Shown: positions 32,938 through 42,276 of the stretch, in pieces
How positions within the stretch are numbered: position 1 is the stretch's first letter
Layout: each line of letters starts with the position of its first letter
Assembly: GCA_009664345.1 (NCBI GenBank)
Contig: CP043547.1
Coordinates: 1,550,001 to 1,614,000 of the forward strand
Source of the DNA: Planctomycetales bacterium 10988
GTDB lineage: Bacteria > Planctomycetota > Planctomycetia > Pirellulales > Pb10988
Direction: 5' to 3'
Length of the DNA stretch: 64,000 bases
Translations under genes and position numbers: made by a program
The notes under the pieces: generated by a model
What the model was told of the DNA's origin: nothing
Database searches by the model: none
The model's input: only the letters and a program-made list of their open reading frames with translations

Positions 32938-34554
32938 CTAGGCGTTATTAATTTTTTCGCGGATGGCGTCGACCGCTTCTTCCACAGAAATTCGGGTTTG
33001 TTTTAAAGTGTCACGATCACGGATAGTGATGGTATTGTCTTTTAATGTTTGCCCATCCACCGTTAAACAGTAAGGCGTTCCGACCTCATCTTGCCGGCGA
33101 TAGCGTCGCCCCACGGCTCCTTTATCGTCATAGAAAACATTGAAGTGCGGCTTTAAAGTACGATAAATTTCTTGAGCCTTCTCCGGCATCCCGTCTTTGT
33201 TAACAAGTGGAAAGACTGCCGCTTTTAAAGGTGCGATGCGAGGATGAAGCTGCAAGACCGTGCGGACTTCCGACTTCCCTTTCTTTTCATCCGGCACTTC
33301 TTCTTCCGTATAAGCTTCACACAAGAAAGCCAGCGTGGCCCGATCGGCACCAGCGGAAGGTTCAATCACGTGTGGAATAAACTTTTCATTGGTGACCATA
33401 TCGCGGTAGGTTAAATCTTTTCCACTTCCACGATATTTTGGTTGGCCATGTTCGTCTTTTTCTACTGCAAACCCATCGCCTTCGCGGACCAATTTTCCTT
33501 CCGTATGGCTACGCAAGTCGAAATCTCCCCGGTGGGCGATCCCTTCAAGTTCTCCATAATCCCCTTCGGCAAGGAATGGGAAAGCATATTCAATATCGGC
33601 CGTTCCACAGGAATAGTGGCTAAGTTCTTCGGGATCGTGCTCACGCAATTGTAAGCGATCGCTGGCCAGCCCCATTTTGATATACCATTCAAAACGACGC
33701 TCTCGCCAGAATTGATACCACTTTTGCGATTCATCTGGATGACAGAAAAATTCAATTTCCATCTGCTCGAACTCTCGCGAACGGAAAGTAAAGTTCCGCG
33801 GGGTAATTTCGTTCCGGAAACTTTTTCCAATTTGAGCAATTCCGAACGGAACACGCACACGGGAACTATCACAAACATTTTTAAAGTTCACAAAAATCGC
33901 TTGAGCGGTTTCCGGTCGTAAGAAAGCGGCACTCTCTTCTCCTCCGAGTGCTCCGATGAATGTTTTAAACATCAGATTAAATTCACGCGGTTCGGTGAGG
34001 GTGCCGAGTTCTTTAGCATCCGGTCCAAGGACTTGTGAAAAGTCATCAATCTCCGTTAAACAAATCAACCCTCCATCGTAGTTCAGTTGATCCGCGTATT
34101 TCTTTTTAAGATTGAAAAACTTTAAAGCCTTTTGTTCAACTTCCGCTTCGGCTTCTTCTCCGGTGGATGCGGAAGTAACAAAAACTTTTTTGTCTTTTGC
34201 TTCGACCCAGCGGCCTTCAATTTGATCATGGCGATAGCGTTTTTTCGTTTGTTTACAATCGACCATATAATCATGGAATTGATCGTAATGTCCCGAACAT
34301 TTCCAAACTTGAGGATGGAGAATAATCGTGCAATCCAAGCCAACCATTTGATAAGGGGATGGGGCATTCGGCAGCGTTCCCAAATCATCATGCCCGGTGA
34401 CCATATCTTGCCACCAAGCTTCTTTGATATTCCGCTTCAGCTCGACCCCCATGGGGCCATAATCCCAAAACCCGTTCAGCCCGCCATAGATTTCACTCGA
34501 TTGGAATAAAAAACCACGGCGTTTACATAACGAAACGAGCTTGTCCATTTCCAT
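32938..34554 (-). CDS. glyS: Glycyl-tRNA synthetase, class II dimeric type
   Basis: 538 residues of the single-chain alpha2 (eukaryote/archaeal/Gram-positive-like) enzyme rather than the alpha2beta2 form. The N-terminus is LVSLCKRRGFLFQSSEIYGG and GFWDYGPMGVELKRNI; motif 2 is IGKSFRNEITPRNFTFRSREF and the motif 3 region lies in PSAGADRATLAFL (classic GxDR). An anticodon-binding domain (IAPLKAAVFPLVNKDGMPEKAQEI) completes it. It charges tRNA-Gly, one of which is encoded at 1999. A terminator lies just downstream on this strand. Confidence 0.97.
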   Translation of the reverse strand: MEMDKLVSLCKRRGFLFQSSEIYGGLNGFWDYGPMGVELKRNIKEAWWQDMVTGHDDLGTLPNAPSPYQMVGLDCTIILHPQVWKCSGHYDQFHDYMVDCKQTKKRYRHDQIEGRWVEAKDKKVFVTSASTGEEAEAEVEQKALKFFNLKKKYADQLNYDGGLICLTEIDDFSQVLGPDAKELGTLTEPREFNLMFKTFIGALGGEESAAFLRPETAQAIFVNFKNVCDSSRVRVPFGIAQIGKSFRNEITPRNFTFRSREFEQMEIEFFCHPDESQKWYQFWRERRFEWYIKMGLASDRLQLREHDPEELSHYSCGTADIEYAFPFLAEGDYGELEGIAHRGDFDLRSHTEGKLVREGDGFAVEKDEHGQPKYRGSGKDLTYRDMVTNEKFIPHVIEPSAGADRATLAFLCEAYTEEEVPDEKKGKSEVRTVLQLHPRIAPLKAAVFPLVNKDGMPEKAQEIYRTLKPHFNVFYDDKGAVGRRYRRQDEVGTPYCLTVDGQTLKDNTITIRDRDTLKQTRISVEEAVDAIREKINNA

Positions 34555-34658
34555 GGGAAAGGCCTCTACTTACGATTAGGGGGAACAAATCAGACGGTTG
34601 AAACGGTTCATTTTATCGCTAGTCCCCACCCCTGCAAGGTGGGAAGCATGCTTAGAAT

Positions 34659-35501
34659 TTACGAGAAAGATTTAGGAAGAGGGGGCAAAAGCTCGATTGT
34701 AAATGGTTCATTGAAGGTTGTCAGCCGCGGGACTAAGTTCAAGGAAGAAGCTTGGGCACAGACCCAAAGATCGCTTTCAAAACCTTGCCTTGTGAGATTT
34801 CTTCCACCGAGGGTATTCTTCAAGACAGACGTCAGCCGCTCGGTTAAAGTTCGCTGTTGATCGAGTGTGAGATTTTCCGCGGTCGGGGAAGATTCCAACA
34901 ATGGCAAACAATCCGTTTGTCGAAAGATGTCCTGCGCCATGATCGCTTCGTCATTTAAGATGCAATCAGGATCGATTCGCAGCAAGGCATCGACCATCCA
35001 ACCAGCAGGAACAATATCCTCTCTGGCAATCACGCCACTGACTCCGGCACAGAGAAGGTGAATTTCCTCTGCGGATTGGATCGCTTTGACACAGGCCGCC
35101 AAGTTGGAAAGACAGCCGATAAAGACTTCTTTTGCCTGGACGACCTGCTGCATCGCCCTGGTTCCGTTCGTGGTCGAGAAGATAATTGTTCTACCTTTGA
35201 CGACTTTCGGGCGGTAATCCGGCGGAGAATTTCCCAAGTCAAAGCCTTCGATGCGGATACCCTGTCGTTCGCCACCAAGCAAAGGTTTTGGCTGATCCGG
35301 GTTTTTCTCTTGCCATTGCGAAGCGACTTGACGAACGGTCTCGACTTCCACGCACGCCAGAACTTGCTTGGCTCCTTGGGCCAGGGCGTGGCAGATCGTT
35401 GTCGAAGCTCGCAGTTGATCGATGATGACCGCGGTGGTTCCTTGCAACCGCTCCGGCTCAACGAGTGTCGGTAAAAAATGAACTTCCAGGTGCCTTGGCA
35501 T
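34659..35501 (-). CDS. comB: ComB-family 2-phosphosulfolactate phosphatase-like protein
   Basis: 280 residues. Family features are VIIDQLRASTTICHALAQGAKQVL near the N-terminus, LLGGERQGIRIEGFDLGNSPPDY and IIFSTTNGTRAMQQ, all characteristic of ComB. In methanogens ComB makes sulfolactate for coenzyme M; many bacteria carry a homologue without the rest of that pathway. No comA, comC or comDE lies near, so the real substrate here is open. Start ATG at 35501 follows GGGGGAGAAG on the minus strand, a good ribosome site. Confidence 0.9.
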   Translation of the reverse strand: MPRHLEVHFLPTLVEPERLQGTTAVIIDQLRASTTICHALAQGAKQVLACVEVETVRQVASQWQEKNPDQPKPLLGGERQGIRIEGFDLGNSPPDYRPKVVKGRTIIFSTTNGTRAMQQVVQAKEVFIGCLSNLAACVKAIQSAEEIHLLCAGVSGVIAREDIVPAGWMVDALLRIDPDCILNDEAIMAQDIFRQTDCLPLLESSPTAENLTLDQQRTLTERLTSVLKNTLGGRNLTRQGFESDLWVCAQASSLNLVPRLTTFNEPFTIELLPPLPKSFS

Positions 35502-35626
35502 CTTCTCCCCCTAGGTTGAATCAATCGAGGGTGTATCATAAACAGAATTCGAGACGCTGATAAGGATCACGCCTCGCTTTCCCTCGCAATCAATCGTATT
35601 TTCAAAACCTGTCAGGAGAAACGACC

Positions 35627-36364
35627 TTGGCCTTGCCTAAAGTTTACCCCATCTATACTGAGGATTCCTTTGGAGTGTTTTGGAAACCGCCCGGGGTTTT
35701 GACCCATTCCAACCCTCAAGTGGATAGCTTGGAAAAGCGAATTCAGAAGAATTTGCAACGGATGCGACGAAGTCGAGAAACGCCCTATATCGGGATTGTC
35801 CATCGGTTGGACAGGCCGGTTTCTGGGGCGATTCTCTTTGGAATGCAACCGCGAACGACTCGAAGATTGGCGGAGCAGTTCGAAGCTCGAACAGTGAAGA
35901 AACTTTATTGGGCGTGTACCGCAGGCGTGGTGGAGCCAGAGAGTGGCGAATGGGTGGATGTGTTGCGAAAACGACCTGATGAAGCCTTCGTCGAAGTGGT
36001 CAAGCAAGATCATCCTGAGGGAAAAGAAGCACGCCTCCGCTATCGAACGATTGGGCAGACGCCGTGGGGTTCTTGTTTAGAAATCGAACTTCTCACCGGA
36101 AGGATGCATCAAATCCGTGTGCAAGCGGCGTCACGTGGCTGGCCGCTTCTCGGAGATGTTCAATACGGCAGCAAGGTGGAATTCGGTCCGCAATATGCCG
36201 ATGCCCGACAACGTGGCATTGCTCTACATTCGCGATTTCTAGGCTTTGAACATCCCTTCAGCGGTGCCCCCATCCGTTCGACGGCTTGGCTTCCCGATAG
36301 CTGGGAATGCCTTGAATTACCCTTCTATCAGCAAGAAAGAGCTAATCCTCGATCTCAAAAGTAG
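35627..36364 (+). CDS. RluA-family RNA pseudouridine synthase
   Basis: 245 residues from a TTG at 35627, supported by CAGGAG about 8 bases upstream. The catalytic motif is GIVHRLDRPVSGAILF with Asp62 as nucleophile; LEIELLTGRMHQIRVQAASRGWPLLGDVQYG is the second conserved block. No S4 domain is present, so it is the short RluA/RluC-like type. It isomerises uridine in rRNA or tRNA; which site is unknown. The last codons and the stop lie inside a 12-bp hairpin that also ends msrB. Confidence 0.92.
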   Translation: MALPKVYPIYTEDSFGVFWKPPGVLTHSNPQVDSLEKRIQKNLQRMRRSRETPYIGIVHRLDRPVSGAILFGMQPRTTRRLAEQFEARTVKKLYWACTAGVVEPESGEWVDVLRKRPDEAFVEVVKQDHPEGKEARLRYRTIGQTPWGSCLEIELLTGRMHQIRVQAASRGWPLLGDVQYGSKVEFGPQYADARQRGIALHSRFLGFEHPFSGAPIRSTAWLPDSWECLELPFYQQERANPRSQK

Positions 36365-36382
36365 GGTAGAATTAGCTCTTTC
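36335..36382. terminator. Bidirectional hairpin between rluA-type gene and msrB, overlapping coding sequence
   Basis: GAAAGAGCTAAT (36335-36346) pairs perfectly with ATTAGCTCTTTC (36371-36382), a 24-nt loop between. The left arm is within the last 10 codons of the pseudouridine synthase gene. T-tracts are short on both sides, so strength is uncertain. Confidence 0.6.
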
Positions 36383-36404
36383 AGTTCTTTCGGAAAATGT
36401 ATCT

Positions 36405-37013
36405 CTACTCCTCGGTTTCCTCTGGCTTGTCGGCATTGGTTCGTGGATCGAAGGTTAACGCGGCGGAATTGATGCAATATCGCAATCCGGTCGGAGCGGG
36501 TCCATCGGAGAAAACATGTCCCAGATGGGCATCGCAACGCGAGCAGAGGACTTCGGTACGTTTCATGAAAAAGGTATTATCGGCTTCCGTGGCCACATTT
36601 TCCTCTTCGACTGGTTGATAATAGCTGGGCCAGCCGGTGCCGGATTCGTATTTATGTTCAGAATTAAAGAGCGGTTGGCCGCAGCACACACAACGATAGA
36701 CCCCTTCTTCCTTGTTGTCCCAAAGTTCGCCGGAGAAAGCCCGTTCGGTACCCTTCTTTCGGGTCACTTTGAAAGCCTCGGCGGATAGGCGTTCTTTCCA
36801 TCCCTCTTTGGATTGAGGGAGTTCTTCATCGGTTACAAGATGTTTGATTGCTTTTTGAGTTTCCATTGATTGCCCTTTTTCTTCCGAAGTTGAACTGGTG
36901 AAGGTGCCCTCCACTTGATAAGCGGAGCTTAATTGTATCCCAATAAAGAATCCTAGGACAAATAGGGTGAGAAGAACAAGGAGTTTTCCTGGATGCGCTT
37001 TTAAATTCAGCAT
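36405..37013 (-). CDS. msrB: Peptide-methionine (R)-S-oxide reductase, membrane-anchored
   Basis: 202 residues. An N-terminal hydrophobic anchor (LLVLLTLFVLGFFIGIQL) is followed by a short linker and the MsrB domain from residue 55. Zinc is held by CVCC-type and CSRC pairs (YRCVCCGQPLF, VLCSRCDAHLGHVF), with YESGTGWPSYYQP in between, and the catalytic cysteine is in GLRYCINSAALTF. It repairs methionine-R-sulfoxide in exported proteins. The anchor suggests periplasmic action. Confidence 0.95.
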   Translation of the reverse strand: MLNLKAHPGKLLVLLTLFVLGFFIGIQLSSAYQVEGTFTSSTSEEKGQSMETQKAIKHLVTDEELPQSKEGWKERLSAEAFKVTRKKGTERAFSGELWDNKEEGVYRCVCCGQPLFNSEHKYESGTGWPSYYQPVEEENVATEADNTFFMKRTEVLCSRCDAHLGHVFSDGPAPTGLRYCINSAALTFDPRTNADKPEETEE

Positions 37014-37268
37014 TGAATGACCTCTTCATCATTGGAGATTCCTGATTTCACGGTGGATTTGATATGAGTGGCACCCACCGAGGATTCCTCAGGTCCATGT
37101 TGTGTTCGCAGAAAGGGAAAGACAGAGGGAGAGTTGTCGTGCGAACCAAGAATAAGACGAAATCGTTAACTATTTATAGTCTATCAAAAAGATAGTTTTA
37201 GTGCCAGTATCCATTGCTATTCCACATTGCAACGTAATCGTAGTGATTATTCGACAATGGATAGTCGT

Positions 37269-37928
37269 CTATTGAATGGTCTGTTGATAACAGTAATCAA
37301 ACAACAATTCCCACTCGCGCTGTTGAACAGCTAGACAAAGATCGGTTAATTCTTGATTGGAAGAAGTCGCGGCGTCTTGAACAAGATCGACAAAGGCAAA
37401 AGGGTCCCAGTCATTCTGATCGTTTAACCGTAAAGCCACGGAATGATCAACAGGATGTTCTTCGTATAATTCTTGATATTCCTGGCAAAGGGTTCCAAAG
37501 ACGGGATGACGACCCACACGCCGAAACCAGTACTTGGCATTGGAGTAATCCGGCTCGCGTCGATGCATGATCCCGTGCCAAAAACTCCCCGTTTGATTGT
37601 GAATGTCTTGACTGATTGTATGGGATTCATCCAAAAAGTCAAAATAGAGCCATGCCCCGGAAATACAGCATTGAGCCATATTGGGATGTTTGATCGAGAG
37701 ATTTTCGAACGCCATCGAAGGCGTCAGTTCCTCTAAAAGTGGTTCTTTTGAGCTGTTGGGAGTTCCGGGGCCGAGCGATGCGATCCGAGGCGATTCAAAG
37801 AGCTTTGCGAATTGACTTCCGTAATTGGCAGGTTGGAATTGGAACACAGGCCCCTCATTTCTTTGGGAGAAAGGTAGAAGTTGGCGGGATCGGGAAGCTA
37901 GGCGGTTCGCCCAAACGTCACCAGGCAC
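37269..37928 (-). CDS. Conserved hypothetical protein, planctomycete type
   Basis: 219 residues from a GTG at 37928, overlapping the end of the upstream SpoIIE gene by 31 bases; the start is uncertain because no ribosome site is obvious. Recognisable blocks are MAQCCISGAWLYFDFLDESHTISQ, then SFWHGIMHRREPDYSNAKYWFRRVGRHPVFG, which I recall as recurring in unannotated planctomycete proteins, and a C-terminal WDPFAFVDLVQDA. The invariant-looking His-Arg-Arg-Glu and Tyr-Trp-Phe-Arg-Arg hint at an enzyme or binding protein, but no function is known. No signal peptide. Confidence 0.7.
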   Translation of the reverse strand: MPGDVWANRLASRSRQLLPFSQRNEGPVFQFQPANYGSQFAKLFESPRIASLGPGTPNSSKEPLLEELTPSMAFENLSIKHPNMAQCCISGAWLYFDFLDESHTISQDIHNQTGSFWHGIMHRREPDYSNAKYWFRRVGRHPVFGTLCQEYQELYEEHPVDHSVALRLNDQNDWDPFAFVDLVQDAATSSNQELTDLCLAVQQREWELLFDYCYQQTIQ

Positions 37929-39559
37929 ATATCATCGGACTGGGGAAATTTGCCAGTGAATTCCCTGACGTCATCGAGGATCAATTGCCCTAGTTCTTCA
38001 GCGGTGCCCGAGTGATTGGCCAACAGATGATTCAATCGATCAAGGCCATATAGGTCCCGTTCGCTATTCATGGCTTCGCTAAATCCATCCGTAAAGACCG
38101 CGATGGAATCACCTGCCTCTAGTTTGATGGTGAACTGGCGATAAACCACCTGATCCATCACACCCAGCGGAAATTCGGTCTCCTGATCAAGTTCTTCCAC
38201 AACTCCGGTGTGTCGTTTGAGCAGCGGCGGCATGTGACCGGCATTGACCAAAGTCACTTGATGATGATTCGGGTCGAGGACCATCAGCACCAGGGTGACG
38301 AATTTATCTTCCCAATGAGGACGACAAAATTGCTCATTGAGATACGCCGCCGCGGTCGCCGGACGGTCACTATTTAACAGGGCATAGCGAAACTCCGATG
38401 CCAGCTTGGCAACCAACAAAGCAGCAGGAACCCCTTTCCCAGAAACATCCCCCAGGACAACCGCAATCCGCCCATCTGGAAGTTCGACATAGTCATAGTA
38501 GTCCCCACCGACACTTTGGGCAGGGTCATAAGAATCGAAGAAGGAGTAATTTTCCACTTCGGGACGACTGAAAGGAAGGAAGCCGCGCTGCACCCGGTAG
38601 GCAAATTCCAGCTCTCGCTCGATGGCTTGCTTATTCAGAAGGTCTTCATGGAGTTGAGCGTTCTCAATGGCGAAGGCAGCTTGGGAGGCGACCCCAAATA
38701 AAACGTCCAAGTCATTTTGCTCAAAGCGTTGGTTCTGCTCTTGAGTATCGAGTTGAATGACTCCCAACGGTTGCCCATCACTGGTAAACATCGGAACGCA
38801 GATCATCGAGCGAATACGAAAATCAGCAATACTCGCCGCCATATCGAAACGATCATCATTCACCGCATCCGCCGAAAGAATCCCCTCTTTTTTCCTTAAG
38901 GCTTGGTTGATGATGGTGCGGCTGATTCGCATGTTTTCATCCGAATCCCCTCGCCGTTGGAGAACCGCTTTGGGAATGAGATTTCCCGAGGCATGATCGA
39001 CAAGAAGCAGAAAGCCGCGATCCGCCTGCACAAAAACCTTGAACAGGCTCTCTAAAATTTTCGGAAGGACATCCTCGACCTTGAGGGTATTCGAAAGGTT
39101 CTTCGTAATCTCAAGTAATGCTTTGAGCTTCACCTCAGGGCGAACGCCGACTCTCAGAGACGAGTGTTCATCGGCACTGATCTTCGACATAATCGTCGCG
39201 GAAAGATCGCGATCATCCTCCGCCAACGTGACGCCAAGTTGATTATTGTTCGAAGGTTTCGGCCCAGGTGGCTCATGATGGAAGGTGAAGAGCATATCGC
39301 AAATCTTCACCCGATCGTTTTCATTGAGCTCGGTTTTGCCGTCGATCATTCGCCCGTTGAGATAGGTGCCATTTCGGCTTTTCAGGTCTTCGACAAAGTA
39401 GGTTCCATTTTCCAACAGAATCTGCGCGTGCTGACGGCTGATTGCTCCCACTTCCAACACGATATCGCATTCAGGATGTCGTCCCAAAACCGAGCGATTT
39501 CCCTCTAAGGGAAAGACTTGGCCAGGGTTAAATCCTTTACGCATTTGAAGTACGGCCAT
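37898..39559 (-). CDS. FHA-GAF-SpoIIE (PP2C-type) signalling phosphatase
   Basis: 553 residues from the ATG at 39559, where the FHA domain begins (MAVLQMRKGFNPGQVFPL); a GTG at 39589 is in frame. FHA: SVLGRHPECDIVLE, ISRQHAQI, DLKSRNGTYLNG (residues 15-90). GAF: about 165-310 (DRGFLLLVDHASGNLIPKAV; MICVPMFTSDGQPLGVIQLDT). A helical linker leads to the SpoIIE phosphatase (340-553) with SVGGDYYDYVELPDGRIAVVLGDVSGKGVPAALL, where the Asp residues bind manganese, and NAGHMPPLL and FTDGFSEAMN. It probably dephosphorylates an anti-sigma antagonist in a partner-switching pathway and reads phospho-Thr signals through FHA. Partners are not nearby. Confidence 0.94.
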   Translation of the reverse strand: MAVLQMRKGFNPGQVFPLEGNRSVLGRHPECDIVLEVGAISRQHAQILLENGTYFVEDLKSRNGTYLNGRMIDGKTELNENDRVKICDMLFTFHHEPPGPKPSNNNQLGVTLAEDDRDLSATIMSKISADEHSSLRVGVRPEVKLKALLEITKNLSNTLKVEDVLPKILESLFKVFVQADRGFLLLVDHASGNLIPKAVLQRRGDSDENMRISRTIINQALRKKEGILSADAVNDDRFDMAASIADFRIRSMICVPMFTSDGQPLGVIQLDTQEQNQRFEQNDLDVLFGVASQAAFAIENAQLHEDLLNKQAIERELEFAYRVQRGFLPFSRPEVENYSFFDSYDPAQSVGGDYYDYVELPDGRIAVVLGDVSGKGVPAALLVAKLASEFRYALLNSDRPATAAAYLNEQFCRPHWEDKFVTLVLMVLDPNHHQVTLVNAGHMPPLLKRHTGVVEELDQETEFPLGVMDQVVYRQFTIKLEAGDSIAVFTDGFSEAMNSERDLYGLDRLNHLLANHSGTAEELGQLILDDVREFTGKFPQSDDMCLVTFGRTA

Positions 39560-40283
39560 AGCATCAATCCGAGATGACCTTCTCGTCACCGCTTAAAAGA
39601 AAGAGACCTGATCTAGATAAAGAAAAGCGAAAAGGCCCACGAACCACCCTGAAATCCAACCTTCAGGAAAGCTGATTTTAGAGCGATCGGATAGTCAAAG
39701 TCAACGGCCTCTTGCCGTTTCTGAGGAGGCTTTTGCAGACTTTTCTTGAGTTCAAGCCAGCGGTCAAAACCCTACGGAAATGAGAGATACATGCAAGAGG
39801 TGGCTTTCAAGAAGCCTATGACCCCAAACGCTTAAACTATTTCCCAATCGTCACTTCGGTAAAAAGGTCATAAGGATTGGCCGAGTGGGAAAATCAACCA
39901 GGAAGCCCTGACAAGGTTTGTTCCCCACACATCAGCCACTTTCATGTACATTCGAGCGTAAGGACAGGGAATGAAGTGTCCGAACGATGAAAAGCCACTT
40001 GTATTCTGCTTGTTCAACAATTCGCCAGAGCGATCAACACACAGAAGTTGCTTGTATTGCTAGAAAAATCATTGAATAATAATGTGTATGCCCCGACATT
40101 ATGGTTTGATTGATTTCTTTGCTTGAAACAAACTGGAAAGGCAAGCCATCCATTTAGACCTAATGATCAAAACCTGACAGTATCGGAGAAGTAGTTGGCA
40201 AAAGTGACGATCTACGAACTTTTAATCTCACACTTTTAAAAACTTCTTTTCGAGTTCAATGTGTAGCGAATGAGGACGATTCA
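39560..40283. other. Intergenic region (about 720 bp), divergent
   Basis: Between the start of the SpoIIE gene and the first DUF1559-like gene. I see no plausible open frame, no tRNA and no strong hairpin; it must contain the two divergent promoters. The 3' half is AT-rich. Confidence 0.5.
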
Positions 40284-41267
40284 ATGATTTCTGAACCCGC
40301 CCCTTCCGAAAGTAAACAAAGCATCAGTAAAAAAGCAGTCGCCAGTTTTATTTTGGCCATCCTTTCTTTCCTGTTTTTGTTTCTTACCAGTATCCCTGCA
40401 CTTATTCTAGGGAAACTTGCACTCGGTGAAATTTATGCGTCCGAGAAAAAATTAAAGGGAAAACGTCTCGCTGTTCTCAGTATCTATCTCTGTTACTACA
40501 TCCATATTTTTTCCGTTTTGTTGTTTATAGCAGGCATTCTCTATTGCCTTGCCGATGGTGTTCGCACGGTGGCAGTTATTGCACAGCGAACGAATACCGT
40601 CAGAAATTTTGGCATCTCTGCAATGCAGCATGATGCGGCGAAAGGTTATCTCTTAGGAACGGCCGAACAACCGCAATTTCCACCTGAAGATCGTTTAAGT
40701 TCTATAACGCTTCTTCTTCCATTTATGGAACGTATGGACCTCTATAATCAAATTGATTTTGAAAAAACATGGCATGACCCTCAGCAGTCCAAAGTGATCA
40801 ATGTTGTTCTTCGAGATCTTATTATCCCTGGAGGTCCCCGCGGTAAGCCTATCACAACCATCGTTGGAAATGCAGGCGTAGGCCGAAACGCAGCTTATTT
40901 AAGTCCCGATGATCCTGACGCTGGGATTTTTCTTTACAATGCGAAGACTACTCTTTCAAGTGTTAGTCAAGCTGACGGCACCGCCTTTACCATCCTCGCA
41001 CTTGACACGGAAACGGACCTCGGAAGATGGGCGGCAGGTGGCAGACCGACTGTCAGAGGGTTTGAACCGGATAAAATTTTTACACGAGGGAAATGGGATT
41101 TTTTCCGAACAAACCATCAATTTGGCGGCTTCATTCCAGGCAATGCCTTGGTTGTCTTTGCCGATCAGCATACGAAAACCCTGTATAATGATATCGATCC
41201 CAAAGTACTTCAGACACTCTTCACTAAAAATGGCGGCGAGCCTGTTGATGAAGATATTTTTAGATAG
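40284..41267 (+). CDS. DUF1559-like protein with two N-terminal membrane spans (paralogue 1 of 3)
   Basis: 327 residues. Unlike the two following paralogues it begins with a DUF4190-like membrane part (KKAVASFILAILSFLFLFLTSIPALILGKLALGEI and a second span near 70-90). The remainder matches the C-terminal part of DUF1559 proteins: ISAMQHDAAKGYLLGTAEQPQF, LSSITLLLPFMERMDLYNQIDF, DAGIFLYNAKTTL, GRWAAGGRPTVRGF, FGGFIPGNALVVFADQHTKTL, and the usual DIDPKVLQTLFTKNGGE ending. The type-IV-pilin-like N-terminus normally joined to this domain is absent. GAGG precedes the ATG. Function is unknown, probably envelope-associated. Confidence 0.8.
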   Translation: MISEPAPSESKQSISKKAVASFILAILSFLFLFLTSIPALILGKLALGEIYASEKKLKGKRLAVLSIYLCYYIHIFSVLLFIAGILYCLADGVRTVAVIAQRTNTVRNFGISAMQHDAAKGYLLGTAEQPQFPPEDRLSSITLLLPFMERMDLYNQIDFEKTWHDPQQSKVINVVLRDLIIPGGPRGKPITTIVGNAGVGRNAAYLSPDDPDAGIFLYNAKTTLSSVSQADGTAFTILALDTETDLGRWAAGGRPTVRGFEPDKIFTRGKWDFFRTNHQFGGFIPGNALVVFADQHTKTLYNDIDPKVLQTLFTKNGGEPVDEDIFR

Positions 41268-41309
41268 ATCATGTTATAGACTTGTTAACACACGACACGG
41301 AAGAAAACA

Positions 41310-42197
41310 ATGGCTGAAGAAAACACTTCAACACAAGGTATTAGCTGGGAAGGGGTAGCCGGAATCCTTTTATTAGTGGGCTTTATTGTTTACCTACTTT
41401 GGCCAGGTGTAAATAATGTTAGAACTCCAGCTCGTTCCACCATACGAAGCAATCAAATGAGAAACATGTTGATTTGTGTCACTCAACATGATCTTGCCTA
41501 TGGTTATACACAGGCCACTGCACTTCAACCTCAGTTTGAGCCAGAAGATCGCTTGAGCTGGATTGCGGATTCACTCCCGTTTATTGAGCGGAATGATCTC
41601 CATCAACAAATTGATTTTAATTTAAAATGGAATGATCCTAAACAATCAAAGGCAACCAAGCATGTGATGAAAGTTTTATATGATATTTCCTTTCAATCAG
41701 TGAAACCCGTCACGACGTATGTTGGAGTTTCCGGACTAGGAAAAGATGCTGCCTACTTAAAGCCCTCGGACCCGAATGCTGGAATCTTTCTTTACAATCA
41801 CAAGACTTCACTGGACTCGGTCGCTGAACAAGATGGACTTGCCCATACCTTATTGATACTCCCAACGAATTCTGACATCGGCCCTTGGGCAGCAGGAGGG
41901 AGACCCACCGTTCGAGGATTAGACATCGATCGCCATCCGTTTTTGGGTTTTGGTGGGCAGTTTGGGGGCTTCCATAAAAGAGATGATTATCTGATCATCG
42001 GCTTTGCCGACCAACATATCAATCGAATTTCTACTGACATCGATCCCAAAGTCTTTCGGGCGATGTTCACAAAGAATGGCAGCGAGACGCTCGATCTGGA
42101 TTATCGAAGAGATCCAGAGTGGATGTTAAATGAGAAAGGAAATGAGCAAGAATCTGTAGAGGGTCATGAAGAAAGTAAAGAAAGTTCTGACAATTAA
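41310..42197 (+). CDS. DUF1559-like single-span protein (paralogue 2 of 3)
   Basis: 295 residues, one N-terminal membrane helix (GVAGILLLVGFIVYLLWPGV), then the same body as its neighbours: VTQHDLAYGYTQATALQPQFEPEDRLS, LPFIERNDLHQQIDF, GVSGLGKDAAYLKPSDPNAGIFLYNHKT, GPWAAGGRPTVRGL, FGGFHK, FADQHINRI, DIDPKVFRAMFTKNG. A Glu/Ser-rich tail of about 30 residues is unique to this copy. It begins 42 bases after copy 1, so the three form an operon made by tandem duplication. Confidence 0.8.
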   Translation: MAEENTSTQGISWEGVAGILLLVGFIVYLLWPGVNNVRTPARSTIRSNQMRNMLICVTQHDLAYGYTQATALQPQFEPEDRLSWIADSLPFIERNDLHQQIDFNLKWNDPKQSKATKHVMKVLYDISFQSVKPVTTYVGVSGLGKDAAYLKPSDPNAGIFLYNHKTSLDSVAEQDGLAHTLLILPTNSDIGPWAAGGRPTVRGLDIDRHPFLGFGGQFGGFHKRDDYLIIGFADQHINRISTDIDPKVFRAMFTKNGSETLDLDYRRDPEWMLNEKGNEQESVEGHEESKESSDN

Positions 42198-42276
42198 ATA
42201 TAGTTAAAAGAGTAGGATGACTTCAAAAATCTATAAACTTGAACTTGTCTTTACTCGTACCGAATAGGGCAAAAAA

